The notes beneath the pieces are model-generated. The model did not search any database. It was given only the letters and a program-made list of their open reading frames with translations, and had not been told where the DNA came from. A stretch of 64,000 bases of DNA from Mariluticola halotolerans (GTDB taxonomy: Bacteria > Pseudomonadota > Alphaproteobacteria > Rhizobiales > Devosiaceae): NCBI RefSeq assembly GCF_021611515.1, contig NZ_CP090960.1:2604001-2668000 (forward strand). The letters run 5' to 3'. The position numbers were made by a program, and so were the translations under genes. Numbering within the stretch: the first letter of the stretch is position 1; every line of letters starts with the position of its first letter. Of this stretch, positions 25,585-34,009 are shown in pieces.

Positions 25585-25853
25585 CTGGCCGCCTTGGAGC
25601 TTGTTTGAATGGTTCGATCCACAAATGACACGCAATAAGGCAGCGCCGGGGAGTGCAAGCTATATGGGGTGTTTGTGCGGACATTCCAGAGGCGGCAATT
25701 CGTCTCGGGTAAAAATCAACGATGAGAAGGCTGTAAGGGGCCGAACGACTTGAAAAACCTGTGACCGGAGCGGACGTGCGATTGTTGTGTCCAGCGCGAA
25801 TTGCTATGTATGAAACTGGTTGCAGCTACAGTTTTTCTGGGAGTGCTTTGCAC

Positions 25854-26972
25854 GTGCCGTTTTTCCGGTTTCAAAAAGTTTTGCTTGCCTTTGTGGTGAG
25901 CCTGTTCCTGTCCGGCCCGGTTTTTGCGACGCCTGAGTTGCTGGTGGATATGCGTACCGGCGAGGTGCTTTATGAGAAGGATGCGGGGCAGCCCTGGCAT
26001 CCGGCATCGCTGACCAAGCTGATGACCGCCTATCTGACTTTTGAGGCAATCGCTGCGGGGCAGTTGACGCTCGATAGCCCGGTTATCGTCTCTGCCAATG
26101 CGCTGAAAGCGCCGCCTTCCAAGATTGGTGCGCCGGTCGATACCGCGTTTACAGTCAATGATGCGCTTTATTTATTGATTGTGAAATCGGCCAATGACAT
26201 TGCGATTGCGCTGGCGGAAACCGTGGGCGGGACCGAGGCCAATTTTGTGGCCGAGATGAACCGGACGGCGGCGGCGATGGGGCTGACGGCCACGCATTTT
26301 GTCAATCCGCACGGATTGCATGACCCCGCCCAGGTGACCAGCGCACGCGATCTGGCGGTGCTGGCTTTGACCATTCGGCACCGCTATCCGCAATATTCGC
26401 CGATGTTTGCCACCGAATCCGTGCGTCTTGGCAAGGCGAAATTAACAAGCCAGAACAACCTGTTGACCCATTTTGAAGGCACGACCGGCATGAAGACCGG
26501 TTATGTCTGCGCCTCGGGGCTGAATATCGTGGCGACGGTGGAGCGGCAGGGGCGTCAGCTGATGGCGGTTGTGCTGGGTGGTTCGTCCGGGCGGGAGCGC
26601 GGCGAGATGACTGCAAAGCTGTTTCTGCAAGGGTTCTCGGGTGCTTTGCCGGGCACGGGAAAGGTTGTGACGGGGCTGCAGAATGTCAGTGCACAACCCA
26701 CGGATATGCGGCCTTTTATCTGCGGCAAGGAATCGGGAAACTATGTTGCCGCGCGGAAGGAAGCCTTTCCGATGGGGCTTGAGGGGCAGCCGAGTTATTT
26801 GAATGATCTGGTGCAATCGGCGACCTATAACGTCTCGGCGCTGGGGCGGTTGCGTGATGTGCCGATGCCGCGGCCAAGGCCGCTTTGGGCCCCGGAACCG
26901 CGCCAGATCGAGGCGGCAGTTATCCCCTTGCCACGGCCTGACCGGCGGGTGGAATTGCGCGCCGGGCTTTAA
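25854..26972 (+). CDS. D-alanyl-D-alanine carboxypeptidase (class C low-MW PBP)
   Basis: This 372-residue periplasmic penicillin-binding protein trims the terminal D-Ala of peptidoglycan pentapeptides. A signal peptide covers residues 1-25, with likely cleavage after VFA. Active-site motifs are SLTK (52-55), SAN in VKSANDIAIAL, and KTG in KTGYVC. A proline-rich tail with PMPRPRPL takes the place of a SPOR domain. I start at the GTG at 25854, 10 bases after GGGAG; upstream in-frame TTG (25848) and ATG (25806) are alternatives. The 218 bases before it hold the promoter regions of this gene and of hxlR. Confidence 0.88.
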   Translation: MPFFRFQKVLLAFVVSLFLSGPVFATPELLVDMRTGEVLYEKDAGQPWHPASLTKLMTAYLTFEAIAAGQLTLDSPVIVSANALKAPPSKIGAPVDTAFTVNDALYLLIVKSANDIAIALAETVGGTEANFVAEMNRTAAAMGLTATHFVNPHGLHDPAQVTSARDLAVLALTIRHRYPQYSPMFATESVRLGKAKLTSQNNLLTHFEGTTGMKTGYVCASGLNIVATVERQGRQLMAVVLGGSSGRERGEMTAKLFLQGFSGALPGTGKVVTGLQNVSAQPTDMRPFICGKESGNYVAARKEAFPMGLEGQPSYLNDLVQSATYNVSALGRLRDVPMPRPRPLWAPEPRQIEAAVIPLPRPDRRVELRAGL

Positions 26973-26990
26973 GCGGCGGCGCGGTTTTCC

Positions 26991-27023
26991 AAGGCTGATG
27001 TTAGTGGTTTTGTCAGCCTTTTT
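26991..27023 (+). terminator. Rho-independent terminator after the D,D-carboxypeptidase
   Basis: AAGGCTGA (26991-26998) pairs with TCAGCCTT (27013-27020) around a 14-base loop, followed by a run of five T. It sits between two convergent genes. Confidence 0.65.
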
Positions 27024-27030
27024 GTAAGGC

Positions 27031-27273
27031 TCATTCAGTGATTGTGTTGGTGATTGTAAAGCTAAGGGCCGCGCCTTCGGCTGCGCTGGTGTAATCGCAG
27101 CCGCGTTTTTTGCAGGCCAGGGGCACATCAATGCGCGCGACCGGATCGTCGGTTTGCAGGATCAGGACGGCATTGCCCGGCGCGGTCTCAAGCCACTTTT
27201 CGAGCTTGAGCACGGGCATGGGACATTTCAGCCCGCGCGCGTCAATGATGTGCGGAGCCGTGCCTGCTGCCAT
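27031..27273 (-). CDS. TusA-family sulfurtransferase
   Basis: This 80-residue cytosolic protein has the TusA/SirA fold, with DARGLKCPMPVLK near the N-terminus. The CPMP motif carries the active cysteine (Cys17) that accepts persulfide sulfur for tRNA thiolation or molybdenum-cofactor pathways. Its start is 3 bases from the stop of the CAP lipoprotein gene, so both are probably on one transcript, although no functional link is obvious. Confidence 0.86.
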   Translation of the reverse strand: MAAGTAPHIIDARGLKCPMPVLKLEKWLETAPGNAVLILQTDDPVARIDVPLACKKRGCDYTSAAEGAALSFTITNTITE

Positions 27274-27276
27274 GGC

Positions 27277-27744
27277 TTATTGTGCCGCTGCCATTTGTGC
27301 GCCGCCATCGAGCAGCAGCACCCAGTAAATGCCATAGGCGGAACTGGGCGAATAGGCGACGCCGATGCCGGCATTGCGATAGGCGGGGTTGGCCAGATCA
27401 TTGGCATCTGCGGCCGAGCCGCGCCAGCCGGAAAAGGTTTCAGCGAAATTGGAATAGCCGGCGCTGAAGCGGATGGCGCTGGCGCTGGCCGGTTTGGCGG
27501 GGCGGTTGCCGGAGCTGGCATATTGGCTGGCCAGATTATCGGCGTCTGCGTCCAGTGCGGCGTTAAGGGTCAAGGGGGCCGCACCACGGGTGGCGCGATA
27601 CTGATTGATGATGTTGAGGGCTTCGGCCTTGTTGAGCTGGGCGCCGGCTGTGTCCATGCGCGCGGTCAGGCCGGGGGCCAGGCCCTGGGGAGCGGAACAG
27701 GCGGCGAGGCCGACAATGGCGATGGCTGCAAAAACAAGGCGCAA
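27277..27744 (-). CDS. CAP (SCP-like) domain lipoprotein
   Basis: This 155-residue exported protein has a lipoprotein signal (RLVFAAIAIVGLAAC, lipobox LAAC) and then a CAP/SCP domain recognisable by INQYRATRGAAPLTLNAALDADADNLA and ending in IYWVLLLDG. The TTG at 27744 follows GGAGG with an 8-base gap, so it is preferred over the longer frame to 27789. The CAP histidine pair is not obvious, so any catalytic role is doubtful. Confidence 0.8.
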   Translation of the reverse strand: MRLVFAAIAIVGLAACSAPQGLAPGLTARMDTAGAQLNKAEALNIINQYRATRGAAPLTLNAALDADADNLASQYASSGNRPAKPASASAIRFSAGYSNFAETFSGWRGSAADANDLANPAYRNAGIGVAYSPSSAYGIYWVLLLDGGAQMAAAQ

Positions 27745-27857
27745 GACAATTTCCTCCAAAAGGGTTCGGCCAAGGCGGTTACAGGCCAATCATGTCTTTA
27801 CTTGGGAAGGTCTGAAAATTTGGTGAGGGTGTTCCGGATGCGTGTCCGGTCCCGGCC

Positions 27858-28379
27858 CTAGTTCTTTTTGACATACTGGCAGAGGATGACGATGCGCTGA
27901 CCCTCGATGCGGCCCTCGATGTGATCTTCATTGTCATGCACGAGTGTGATGTTGCGCACCGGGGTGCCGCGTTTGGCGGTGAAGCCGGCGCCCTTGACCG
28001 GGAGATCCTTGATCAGGGTGACGGAATCGCCAGCGGTCAGTACCGCGCCATGGGCGTCGCGATGGATGATGGCCTCCGCATCCGGCTGGTTGAGGCCGGC
28101 TTCGGCCCAGGCCATGATTTCAGGTTCGAGATAGGCGATGTCGAGCAGGTCGCGGGCCCAGATGGCTTCGGGCAGGGCCTTGAGCAGGCGCCAGGCGAGG
28201 ACCTGGGTGGCGGGTTCGGGGCTCCAGATGGCGTCATTGAGACATTGCCAGTGCGGGCCGTCCGTTGGGCCCTGATTGAGCGCTGTGGTGCAGGTTGCAC
28301 ACAGCTGAACCGTCTCGGTTTGCGGGGTGACGGTGTAGGCGGTTGTGTTCTCATCCTGGCAAAGTGCGCATTGCGGCAT
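27858..28379 (-). CDS. phnA: PhnA/YjdM-type zinc-ribbon protein
   Basis: This 173-residue cytosolic protein combines an N-terminal zinc ribbon (CALC, then CATC) with the C-terminal PhnA domain. DAHGAVLTAGDSVTLIKDLPVKG and IEGQRIVILCQYVKKN are diagnostic. The historical link of this family to alkylphosphonates is weak and no phn genes are present here. It reads leftward ahead of the CAP gene with 113 bases between. Confidence 0.82.
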   Translation of the reverse strand: MPQCALCQDENTTAYTVTPQTETVQLCATCTTALNQGPTDGPHWQCLNDAIWSPEPATQVLAWRLLKALPEAIWARDLLDIAYLEPEIMAWAEAGLNQPDAEAIIHRDAHGAVLTAGDSVTLIKDLPVKGAGFTAKRGTPVRNITLVHDNEDHIEGRIEGQRIVILCQYVKKN

Positions 28380-28459
28380 TGGAGCGTCCCGTTGATTTGT
28401 AACATATATCGGGGCTGGCTTACGCCAGTGGCCGGGCGCTGTCCACGTTGCCGGGCGCG

Positions 28460-29380
28460 TCAGCCCACGGTGTCGGGCTGGGCGATGATTTCATCGAGCA
28501 TGTCGAGAAACAGCTGGCAGCTGGGCGAAAGGGAGCGCCCGCGTTTGGTGACGATAGAGATCGGTCTGGTAATTTCCGGCTCGACCAGTGGGCGGACGAC
28601 GAGGCCATTGAGGATATGGATCTGCGCCAGGGCGTCAGGGATGATGGCGAGGCCAAGGCCGGTGGTCGCCATCCAGGCCGCCGTGCCCAGAAAGCCGACT
28701 TCGTGGGAGATTTTTGGGGTAACGCCGACTTCGGCCAATACGGCGTCGATCATGTTGCGCACCCCGTACTGACTGGGGCGGAAGGCGATCAGTGGCTGGC
28801 CATCAAGGTCGCGCCAACGGATGGTTTCGCGGGCCTCGAAAGGATGACCTCTGGCAAAGGCAAGGCGCATCTTGTCGGCGAGGATCGGGCGCAACAGGAA
28901 ATCGCCGCTATTGTCCGGCGGGGCGCCGATGCCGAAATCAACGCGCTCGGTTTGTATCAGGGACAGGAACTGGTTTGGGGCGCAATCATTGATGACGAAA
29001 TCGATGTTCTCATAGGTGGCGCTGAAGCGGTGGGCGATGCGGGTGAGAACCGTGGCGGCGGTGGCCGGGGTGGCCGCGATATGCACACGGCCCTGACTGC
29101 CCAGCGCCAGGTCGCGGAAATTTTTGCCCAGAGTGCTGACATCGCCAAGGATGCGCTCGGCAACGCCGATGGCGTCTTCTGCCGCGCGGGTGGGGGCGAG
29201 GCGGCGGGTGGTGCGATCAAAAAGGGTGGTGTTGAGGGTTTGCTCGACCTGACGGATCAGCATGCTGACGGCGGACTGGGTGACCGATAATTCGTCGGCG
29301 GCCGCCGAGAGCTTGCCCAAGCGGTAGACCGCGACAAAGGCCCGGAGCTGTTTCAGCGTCAGTTCGGTTTCAATGCTCAC
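28460..29380 (-). CDS. LysR-family transcriptional regulator (TRAP-linked)
   Basis: This 306-residue LysR protein has the helix-turn-helix at about residues 8-66, with GKLSAAADELSVTQSAVSMLI. The effector domain (about 90-300) includes VHIAATPATAATVLTRIAHRF. It diverges from the TAXI-TRAP transporter gene at 29515. A 22-base palindrome lies in the gap. It likely senses the substrate of the transporter or of the amidohydrolase. Confidence 0.88.
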   Translation of the reverse strand: MSIETELTLKQLRAFVAVYRLGKLSAAADELSVTQSAVSMLIRQVEQTLNTTLFDRTTRRLAPTRAAEDAIGVAERILGDVSTLGKNFRDLALGSQGRVHIAATPATAATVLTRIAHRFSATYENIDFVINDCAPNQFLSLIQTERVDFGIGAPPDNSGDFLLRPILADKMRLAFARGHPFEARETIRWRDLDGQPLIAFRPSQYGVRNMIDAVLAEVGVTPKISHEVGFLGTAAWMATTGLGLAIIPDALAQIHILNGLVVRPLVEPEITRPISIVTKRGRSLSPSCQLFLDMLDEIIAQPDTVG

Positions 29381-29402
29381 GGCATACCACTTCAGACTAT
29401 CT

Positions 29403-29424
29403 GATTAATCATCATGAATTAATC
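29403..29424. promoter_or_regulatory. Palindromic LysR-type operator
   Basis: GATTAAT (29403-29409) and ATTAATC (29418-29424) form a perfect inverted repeat with an 8-base centre, between the LysR start and the TRAP gene start. It is AT-rich in a GC-rich neighbourhood. Confidence 0.6.
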
Positions 29425-29514
29425 TATTTTATTGAGAGGGGAAGTATTGTTCAATAGGGCTGTCAGGAGATTCTGCGCGGGAGGCGTGGCGCTCTGACTA
29501 CAGGGAGGAAAGCC

Positions 29515-30510
29515 ATGAATTGGCAGGGAATTAAAGCAGTGGCACTGGCTGGTGTCATGGGTGTTTGCGCGATGGCGCCGGCTGTGGCCGACAATCGCTA
29601 TACGCTGGCGACCAATCCGCAGGGTACGATTTATTACACCATTGGCGGGGGCGTTGCGGCGGCCTTGCAGGATGCGTTGGGCAAGCAGGTGACCTTGCAG
29701 CCCTTTACCGGATCGTCGGTCTATATTCCGATGATTGGTGCGGGTGAAGTCAGCATGGGGCTGAATTCCAGCCTTGATCTAGGTGACTGGTACACAGGCG
29801 AAAGTGGCACGGCGACCGATTTGCGGGTGCTGGCACGGCTGTGGCCGCTGCGCGTCGGCTTTGTCGCGCGCGCCGACCTTGGTGTGACCTCGGTATCGGA
29901 ACTGGAAGGCAAGCGGGTTGTGACCGATTTCAGTGCGCTGAGTGCGATGAGCAAGCTGAACGTGGCAATGCTCAAGCTTTCGGGTCTTGATACCGACAAG
30001 GTTGATGCCGTGCGTACGGCAGGGCTTGGGCCAGGCATGGAAGGACTGACCGAGGGTTCGCTTGATGTGACCTCGATCGCGGTGGGGATTCCGCTGACGC
30101 AACAGGCGCAGGCGACCATTCCCGGCGGTATCCGCTATCTGAGCGTTGATGGTGAAGGCGCAACCTCAGCTGCTGCTGATGAACTTTATGCGGGCATGTA
30201 TCTGACGGTGGTTGAACCCAGCCCGCGTTTGCCGGAAGTGACCGAGCCGGTGACGGTGGGTGGTTTTGACGTGTTTCTGACTGTCAGCCCCAACCTGCCC
30301 GATGAGGACGCGACGGCGATCCTTGCGGCTCTGAGCGCTGCCTTGCCTCAGCTCAAGATCGATTATCCGGCTCTTGGCGGCGCATCGGTTGAGGCGCTTT
30401 CCAAGCCAACCAATACGGTGCCTTACCATCCCGCAGCCGTGGCCTATTTCAAGGAACAGGGCCAATGGAGCGACGAGAACGCGGCGCGTGACGCCAAGCT
30501 CGCCCGCTAG
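29515..30510 (+). CDS. TAXI-family TRAP transporter solute-binding protein
   Basis: This 331-residue periplasmic binding protein has a signal peptide with cleavage after AVA (residue 25). The mature part opens with the TAXI pattern NRYTLATNPQGTIYYTIGGG, followed by TGSSVYIPMIGAGEVSMGL. GGAGG lies 8 bases upstream of the ATG. It delivers its ligand to the fused permease encoded 26 bases downstream. The ligand is likely an organic or aromatic acid, an inference from the family and the adjacent amidohydrolase. Confidence 0.88.
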   Translation: MNWQGIKAVALAGVMGVCAMAPAVADNRYTLATNPQGTIYYTIGGGVAAALQDALGKQVTLQPFTGSSVYIPMIGAGEVSMGLNSSLDLGDWYTGESGTATDLRVLARLWPLRVGFVARADLGVTSVSELEGKRVVTDFSALSAMSKLNVAMLKLSGLDTDKVDAVRTAGLGPGMEGLTEGSLDVTSIAVGIPLTQQAQATIPGGIRYLSVDGEGATSAAADELYAGMYLTVVEPSPRLPEVTEPVTVGGFDVFLTVSPNLPDEDATAILAALSAALPQLKIDYPALGGASVEALSKPTNTVPYHPAAVAYFKEQGQWSDENAARDAKLAR

Positions 30511-30535
30511 GGACCAGACGAACCGGAGACCGGCC

Positions 30536-32407
30536 ATGTTGACGAAACTGCTTGTTGCTGCGCTCAGCGTGGCCGGTGCCCTATGGCTACTCGACCTGCC
30601 CCGACATCTGGGCATGGTGGTTATTACCGAGCAATATCTTGCGGTCATGATCGGGCTTGGCTGTGTCGCCGGCATGGTGACCAAGCCCTTGCCGGGGCGC
30701 TGGCAGGCGCTGGACTGGGTGCTGGGCATAGCCGCGCTTTTTGCCTGGGCATGGCTGGCCACCAATTACGAAGCCTGGCTGATGGACCCGATCAACCGGG
30801 GGCCGGAGAAGTTCATTCCCGCGATTATTGCCCTTGTGGTTTCGGTGGAAGCAACGCGGCGGCATTGCGGGGCGATCCTTGCCGGGCTGGCGGTTGTTTT
30901 TGTGGGGTACGGGCTGTTTGGTTCGGCCCTGCCGGGGCTGTTTTCTGCCGCGCCGACCACGCCGCAACGGTTTCTGCTTTATCTTTATGCGGATACGAGC
31001 GGTATTCCCGGGCTGGTGTTGCGGGTAGGCGCGACGCAAATTCTAGGCTTTGTGCTGTTTGGTGCGGTGCTTAATTCCGTTGGGGGCAGCACGGCGCTGA
31101 CCAATCTGGCCCTGGCGGCAATGGGGCACAAACGGGGTGGCCCGGCCAAGGTGGCGGTGCTCGCCTCGAGCCTGTTCGGTACGCTGTCCGGCTCGACGGT
31201 TGCCAACGTGATGAGCACGGGCGTTGTGACCATTCCGATGATGAAGAAATCAGGATTTCCGGCGCGCTATGCGGCGGCGATCGAGGCGGTGGCTTCCAAT
31301 GGCGGGCAGATTGCCCCGCCGGTGATGGGGGCGACAGCGTTTATCATCGCCGAGTTTTTGCAGGTGCCTTATGCCGAAGTTGTGGGGGCGGCGCTGATCC
31401 CGGCTGCGGCCTATTATTTGCTGCTTTATGTGCAGATTGACCGCTATGCCGCCGCCAACGGGCTGGAGGGCGCACCGCGCGCTGAATTGCCACGGCTCTG
31501 GCCGAGCCTGATGGCGGCCTGGCCATTGCTGCTGCCGCTGGGCGTTTTGATGTATTTCCTGTTCGGGCTGGGCTATGCGCCGGGCAAGGCGGCGCTGTTT
31601 TCGGCCATTGCCAGTTTTGCGCTGTTTCTGGTGACCGCGCCCAAGGGCGCGAACCGGCTGGGGACGCTGTGGCAGATCATTTACAGCACCGGGGTGACCA
31701 TGGTTCCCGTGCTGCTGGTGTGTGCTGTGGCCGGGATTATAATTGGGACGATCAATATCACCGGGCTGGGCTTTGCGCTGACTTTGGCGCTTGGCCATAT
31801 CGCCGAGGCTGCGGGCATTCTGCCGCTCTTGATGGTGACGGCGGTGATTGCGATTGTGCTTGGCGTCGGCATGCCCACGTCAGGGGTCTATGTGGTGGTG
31901 TCGGTGCTTCTGGCACCGGCGCTGGTCAAGGCCGGGCTGGTGCCGATGTCGGCGCATTTGTTCATCTTCTATTTCGGCCTCTTGTCAATGCTGACGCCGC
32001 CCGTGGCCATTGCCTCTTATGCGGCGGCATCCCTTGCCGGCAGCGACATGTGGCGGACCGGGGTGACTGGTTTGCGGCTGGCGATTGTTGCCTATCTGAT
32101 CCCGTTCGTTTTCGCCTTCAACCCCGCCTTGCTGATGCAGGGGGATGTGCTGGCAATCGGGATTTCCTGCGTGACCGTGCTGCTCTCGGGGCTTGTGCTG
32201 GCTGAGCTTCTGGCCTGGCAGGGCGCGTTTGGCGGCCGGGTGGATGTGCGTATCGCGGTTGGTGCGGGCGCGCTGTTTGTGGGCGCGAGCACGGCGTTGC
32301 TTGGACCTGTCTCCCTTGGGTCTGTGGCCGCGGTGCTGCTCGGGCTGGGGCTGGTTTTTGCCCAATATCGTATGCGGGCCACGCCCGCCCTTTCTTCACC
32401 GGTTTAA
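30536..32407 (+). CDS. TRAP transporter fused permease (4TM + DctM)
   Basis: This 623-residue inner-membrane permease fuses the small (DctQ-like, first four to five segments) and large (DctM) subunits, as is usual for TAXI-type TRAP systems. GTLSGSTVANVMSTGVVTIPMM, NGGQIAPPVMGATAFI and VLGVGMPTSGVYVVVSVLLAP are diagnostic of DctM. The ATG at 30536 follows CGGAGA; the longer frame to 30374 runs inside the binding-protein gene. Uptake is expected to be Na+- or H+-coupled. Confidence 0.9.
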   Translation: MLTKLLVAALSVAGALWLLDLPRHLGMVVITEQYLAVMIGLGCVAGMVTKPLPGRWQALDWVLGIAALFAWAWLATNYEAWLMDPINRGPEKFIPAIIALVVSVEATRRHCGAILAGLAVVFVGYGLFGSALPGLFSAAPTTPQRFLLYLYADTSGIPGLVLRVGATQILGFVLFGAVLNSVGGSTALTNLALAAMGHKRGGPAKVAVLASSLFGTLSGSTVANVMSTGVVTIPMMKKSGFPARYAAAIEAVASNGGQIAPPVMGATAFIIAEFLQVPYAEVVGAALIPAAAYYLLLYVQIDRYAAANGLEGAPRAELPRLWPSLMAAWPLLLPLGVLMYFLFGLGYAPGKAALFSAIASFALFLVTAPKGANRLGTLWQIIYSTGVTMVPVLLVCAVAGIIIGTINITGLGFALTLALGHIAEAAGILPLLMVTAVIAIVLGVGMPTSGVYVVVSVLLAPALVKAGLVPMSAHLFIFYFGLLSMLTPPVAIASYAAASLAGSDMWRTGVTGLRLAIVAYLIPFVFAFNPALLMQGDVLAIGISCVTVLLSGLVLAELLAWQGAFGGRVDVRIAVGAGALFVGASTALLGPVSLGSVAAVLLGLGLVFAQYRMRATPALSSPV

Positions 32408-32425
32408 AAAAAGAGGACCTCAACC

Positions 32426-33475
32426 ATGACAGAACGTAACCCCAATCCCGCCTATAAGCGGATTGCGACGGAAGAGGCCTGGGTGCCTGCCGAACTGATG
32501 AAACTTTACAAGCGTGAGCTGGAAACCAAGGCGATCAATGATCCGGGGTTTCATTCACTCTGGGGCTTTTTTGGCTCCGAGAGCCCGCGCGGGCAGGCGA
32601 TGGCGGCCCGCATTCAGGATCTGGATGACGTGCGCATCAAGGACATGGACGATAATGGCATCGACATGCAGGTGGTGTCGCTGGGATCGCCGGGCGTGCA
32701 GATTTTCGATCCGGTTGAGGCGAGCGCCATGGCGCGCAGTTTCAACGATGAACTGGCCGCGGGCATTGCCCGGCATCCCGACCGGTTTGTGGGGCTGGCA
32801 GCGTTTTCGCCGCTTGATCCGGCAGAGGCGGCCAAGGAGCTGGAGCGCGGCGTGACCAAGCTGGGGCTGCGCGGCGGGATTTTGAACTCGCATACCTTGG
32901 GCACCTATCTCGATGACGAGAAATACTGGCCGGTGTTTGAGGCGGCGGAAGCGCTGGATGTGCCGATTTATCTGCATCCGCAAACCCCGCCCGCGAGCAT
33001 GATCGAGCCGTTCCTGAAGCGGGGGCTGGATGCGGCGGTTTATGGCTTTGCCTGTGAGACGGGCCTGCATGCGCTCAGGCTGATGGTGGCGGGGATCTTC
33101 GACAAATTCCCGAAATTGCAGATCATTCTTGGTCATTGCGGCGAGGGGCTGCCCTATTGGATGTCGCGCATCAACTATATGCATAGCCATATTTCGGTGA
33201 CCAACCGCTATGAGCATGTGAAACCGCTCAAGCGCAGTGCGCGCGAATATCTGCGTGAGAATTTCCTTTATACCAATTCCGGCGTCGCCTGGGCACCGCC
33301 GATCATGTTCGTGCGCGATGTGATCGGGCCCGAGCGGATGATGTATGCGATGGATTATCCCTGGCAGTTCGAACCCTCGGAAGTGGGCGAGATGGATGCG
33401 CTGCCGATGGATGATGCGGCCAAGAAGCAGTTTTTCGAGGGCAATGCCCGCCGGATTTTCCGTATCGCTGAATAG
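32426..33475 (+). CDS. Amidohydrolase of the resorcylate/dihydroxybenzoate decarboxylase type
   Basis: This 349-residue TIM-barrel metallo-enzyme is of the amidohydrolase-2 superfamily. The N-terminal RIATEEAW has a Glu where classical members have HxH, as in gamma-resorcylate and 2,3-dihydroxybenzoate decarboxylases. Metal and active-site residues continue in YLHPQTPP, ILGHCGEGLPYW and the aspartate of AMDYPWQ. It sits 18 bases after the TRAP permease and is the last gene before a strong terminator. The operon therefore likely imports an aromatic acid and decarboxylates it; the exact substrate is unknown. Confidence 0.82.
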   Translation: MTERNPNPAYKRIATEEAWVPAELMKLYKRELETKAINDPGFHSLWGFFGSESPRGQAMAARIQDLDDVRIKDMDDNGIDMQVVSLGSPGVQIFDPVEASAMARSFNDELAAGIARHPDRFVGLAAFSPLDPAEAAKELERGVTKLGLRGGILNSHTLGTYLDDEKYWPVFEAAEALDVPIYLHPQTPPASMIEPFLKRGLDAAVYGFACETGLHALRLMVAGIFDKFPKLQIILGHCGEGLPYWMSRINYMHSHISVTNRYEHVKPLKRSAREYLRENFLYTNSGVAWAPPIMFVRDVIGPERMMYAMDYPWQFEPSEVGEMDALPMDDAAKKQFFEGNARRIFRIAE

Positions 33476-33497
33476 CGGTTTTTCACGGACAGATTTG

Positions 33498-33530
33498 AAC
33501 TGCGGCAGGGCAACCTGCCGCAGTTTTTTT
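33498..33530 (+). terminator. Strong rho-independent terminator
   Basis: Twelve-base arms (33498-33509 and 33514-33525) enclose a GCAA loop and are followed by seven T. It ends the TRAP/amidohydrolase operon. Confidence 0.92.
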
Positions 33531-33583
33531 ATGGCTGGCTGGGGGTGGTCTACGGCGTTGCGCGGGCGCAGAATTCGATTGCA

Positions 33584-33600
33584 ATGTTATATCATAACAT
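33584..33600 (+). promoter_or_regulatory. Zur-like palindrome (orphan)
   Basis: ATGTTAT-ATC-ATAACAT is a perfect 17-base palindrome with the GTTATANNATAAC core of alphaproteobacterial Zur boxes. It lies 110 bases before the start codon of the degenerate propeller gene. Zinc-dependent repression of the original gene is inferred from the match. Confidence 0.65.
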
Positions 33601-33709
33601 ATTATAGCGACGGCTGACGCGGCTATGCACTCAGCATTGCGTCACGGCACGACAGGCCGTGGCGGGCGGCTTGCGTCTGGGACCAAAAAGCAAACTGGAA
33701 GGAATAATA

Positions 33710-33960
33710 ATGCAATTTTTGCAAAAGCCGCCGGCCGCGGTGACTTTGATCAGTCTTTGCGCGCTGATGAGCAGTTCTGCATTTGCCGATGAGGCGGAAA
33801 CTGTCTGGCGGCTGCAGGTGACGTGCTGGTGATTACCGATCCGCTGGCGGCAACTGTGCGGCTTGTCGATACGGCAACGCTCAAGGAGACAGGCGCGATT
33901 GCGGTTGAGGGGCTGCCCTATAATGTCATTGCGATCGGTGGCAGTGGCCTGACACATTAA
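33710..33960 (+). pseudogene. Remnant of an exported beta-propeller (AztD-like) protein
   Basis: A good ribosome-binding site (GGAAGGA) precedes an ATG at 33710 that encodes a signal peptide (MQFLQKPPAAVTLISLCALM, cleaved near SAFA) and mature start DEAETVWRL. That frame hits TGA at 33830. A second frame, open from 33793 to TAA at 33958, encodes VLVITDPLAATVRLVDTATL and GLPYNVIAIGGSGLTH, a final propeller blade. The pieces look like the two ends of one gene joined out of frame after a large internal deletion. Start and end patterns recall the zinc metallochaperone AztD, which I cannot confirm. Confidence 0.65.
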
Positions 33961-34009
33961 ACGGCGACATCCGGCGTGCGGCTGAAAAGTCGCGCGCCGG
34001 TGCGCTGTT

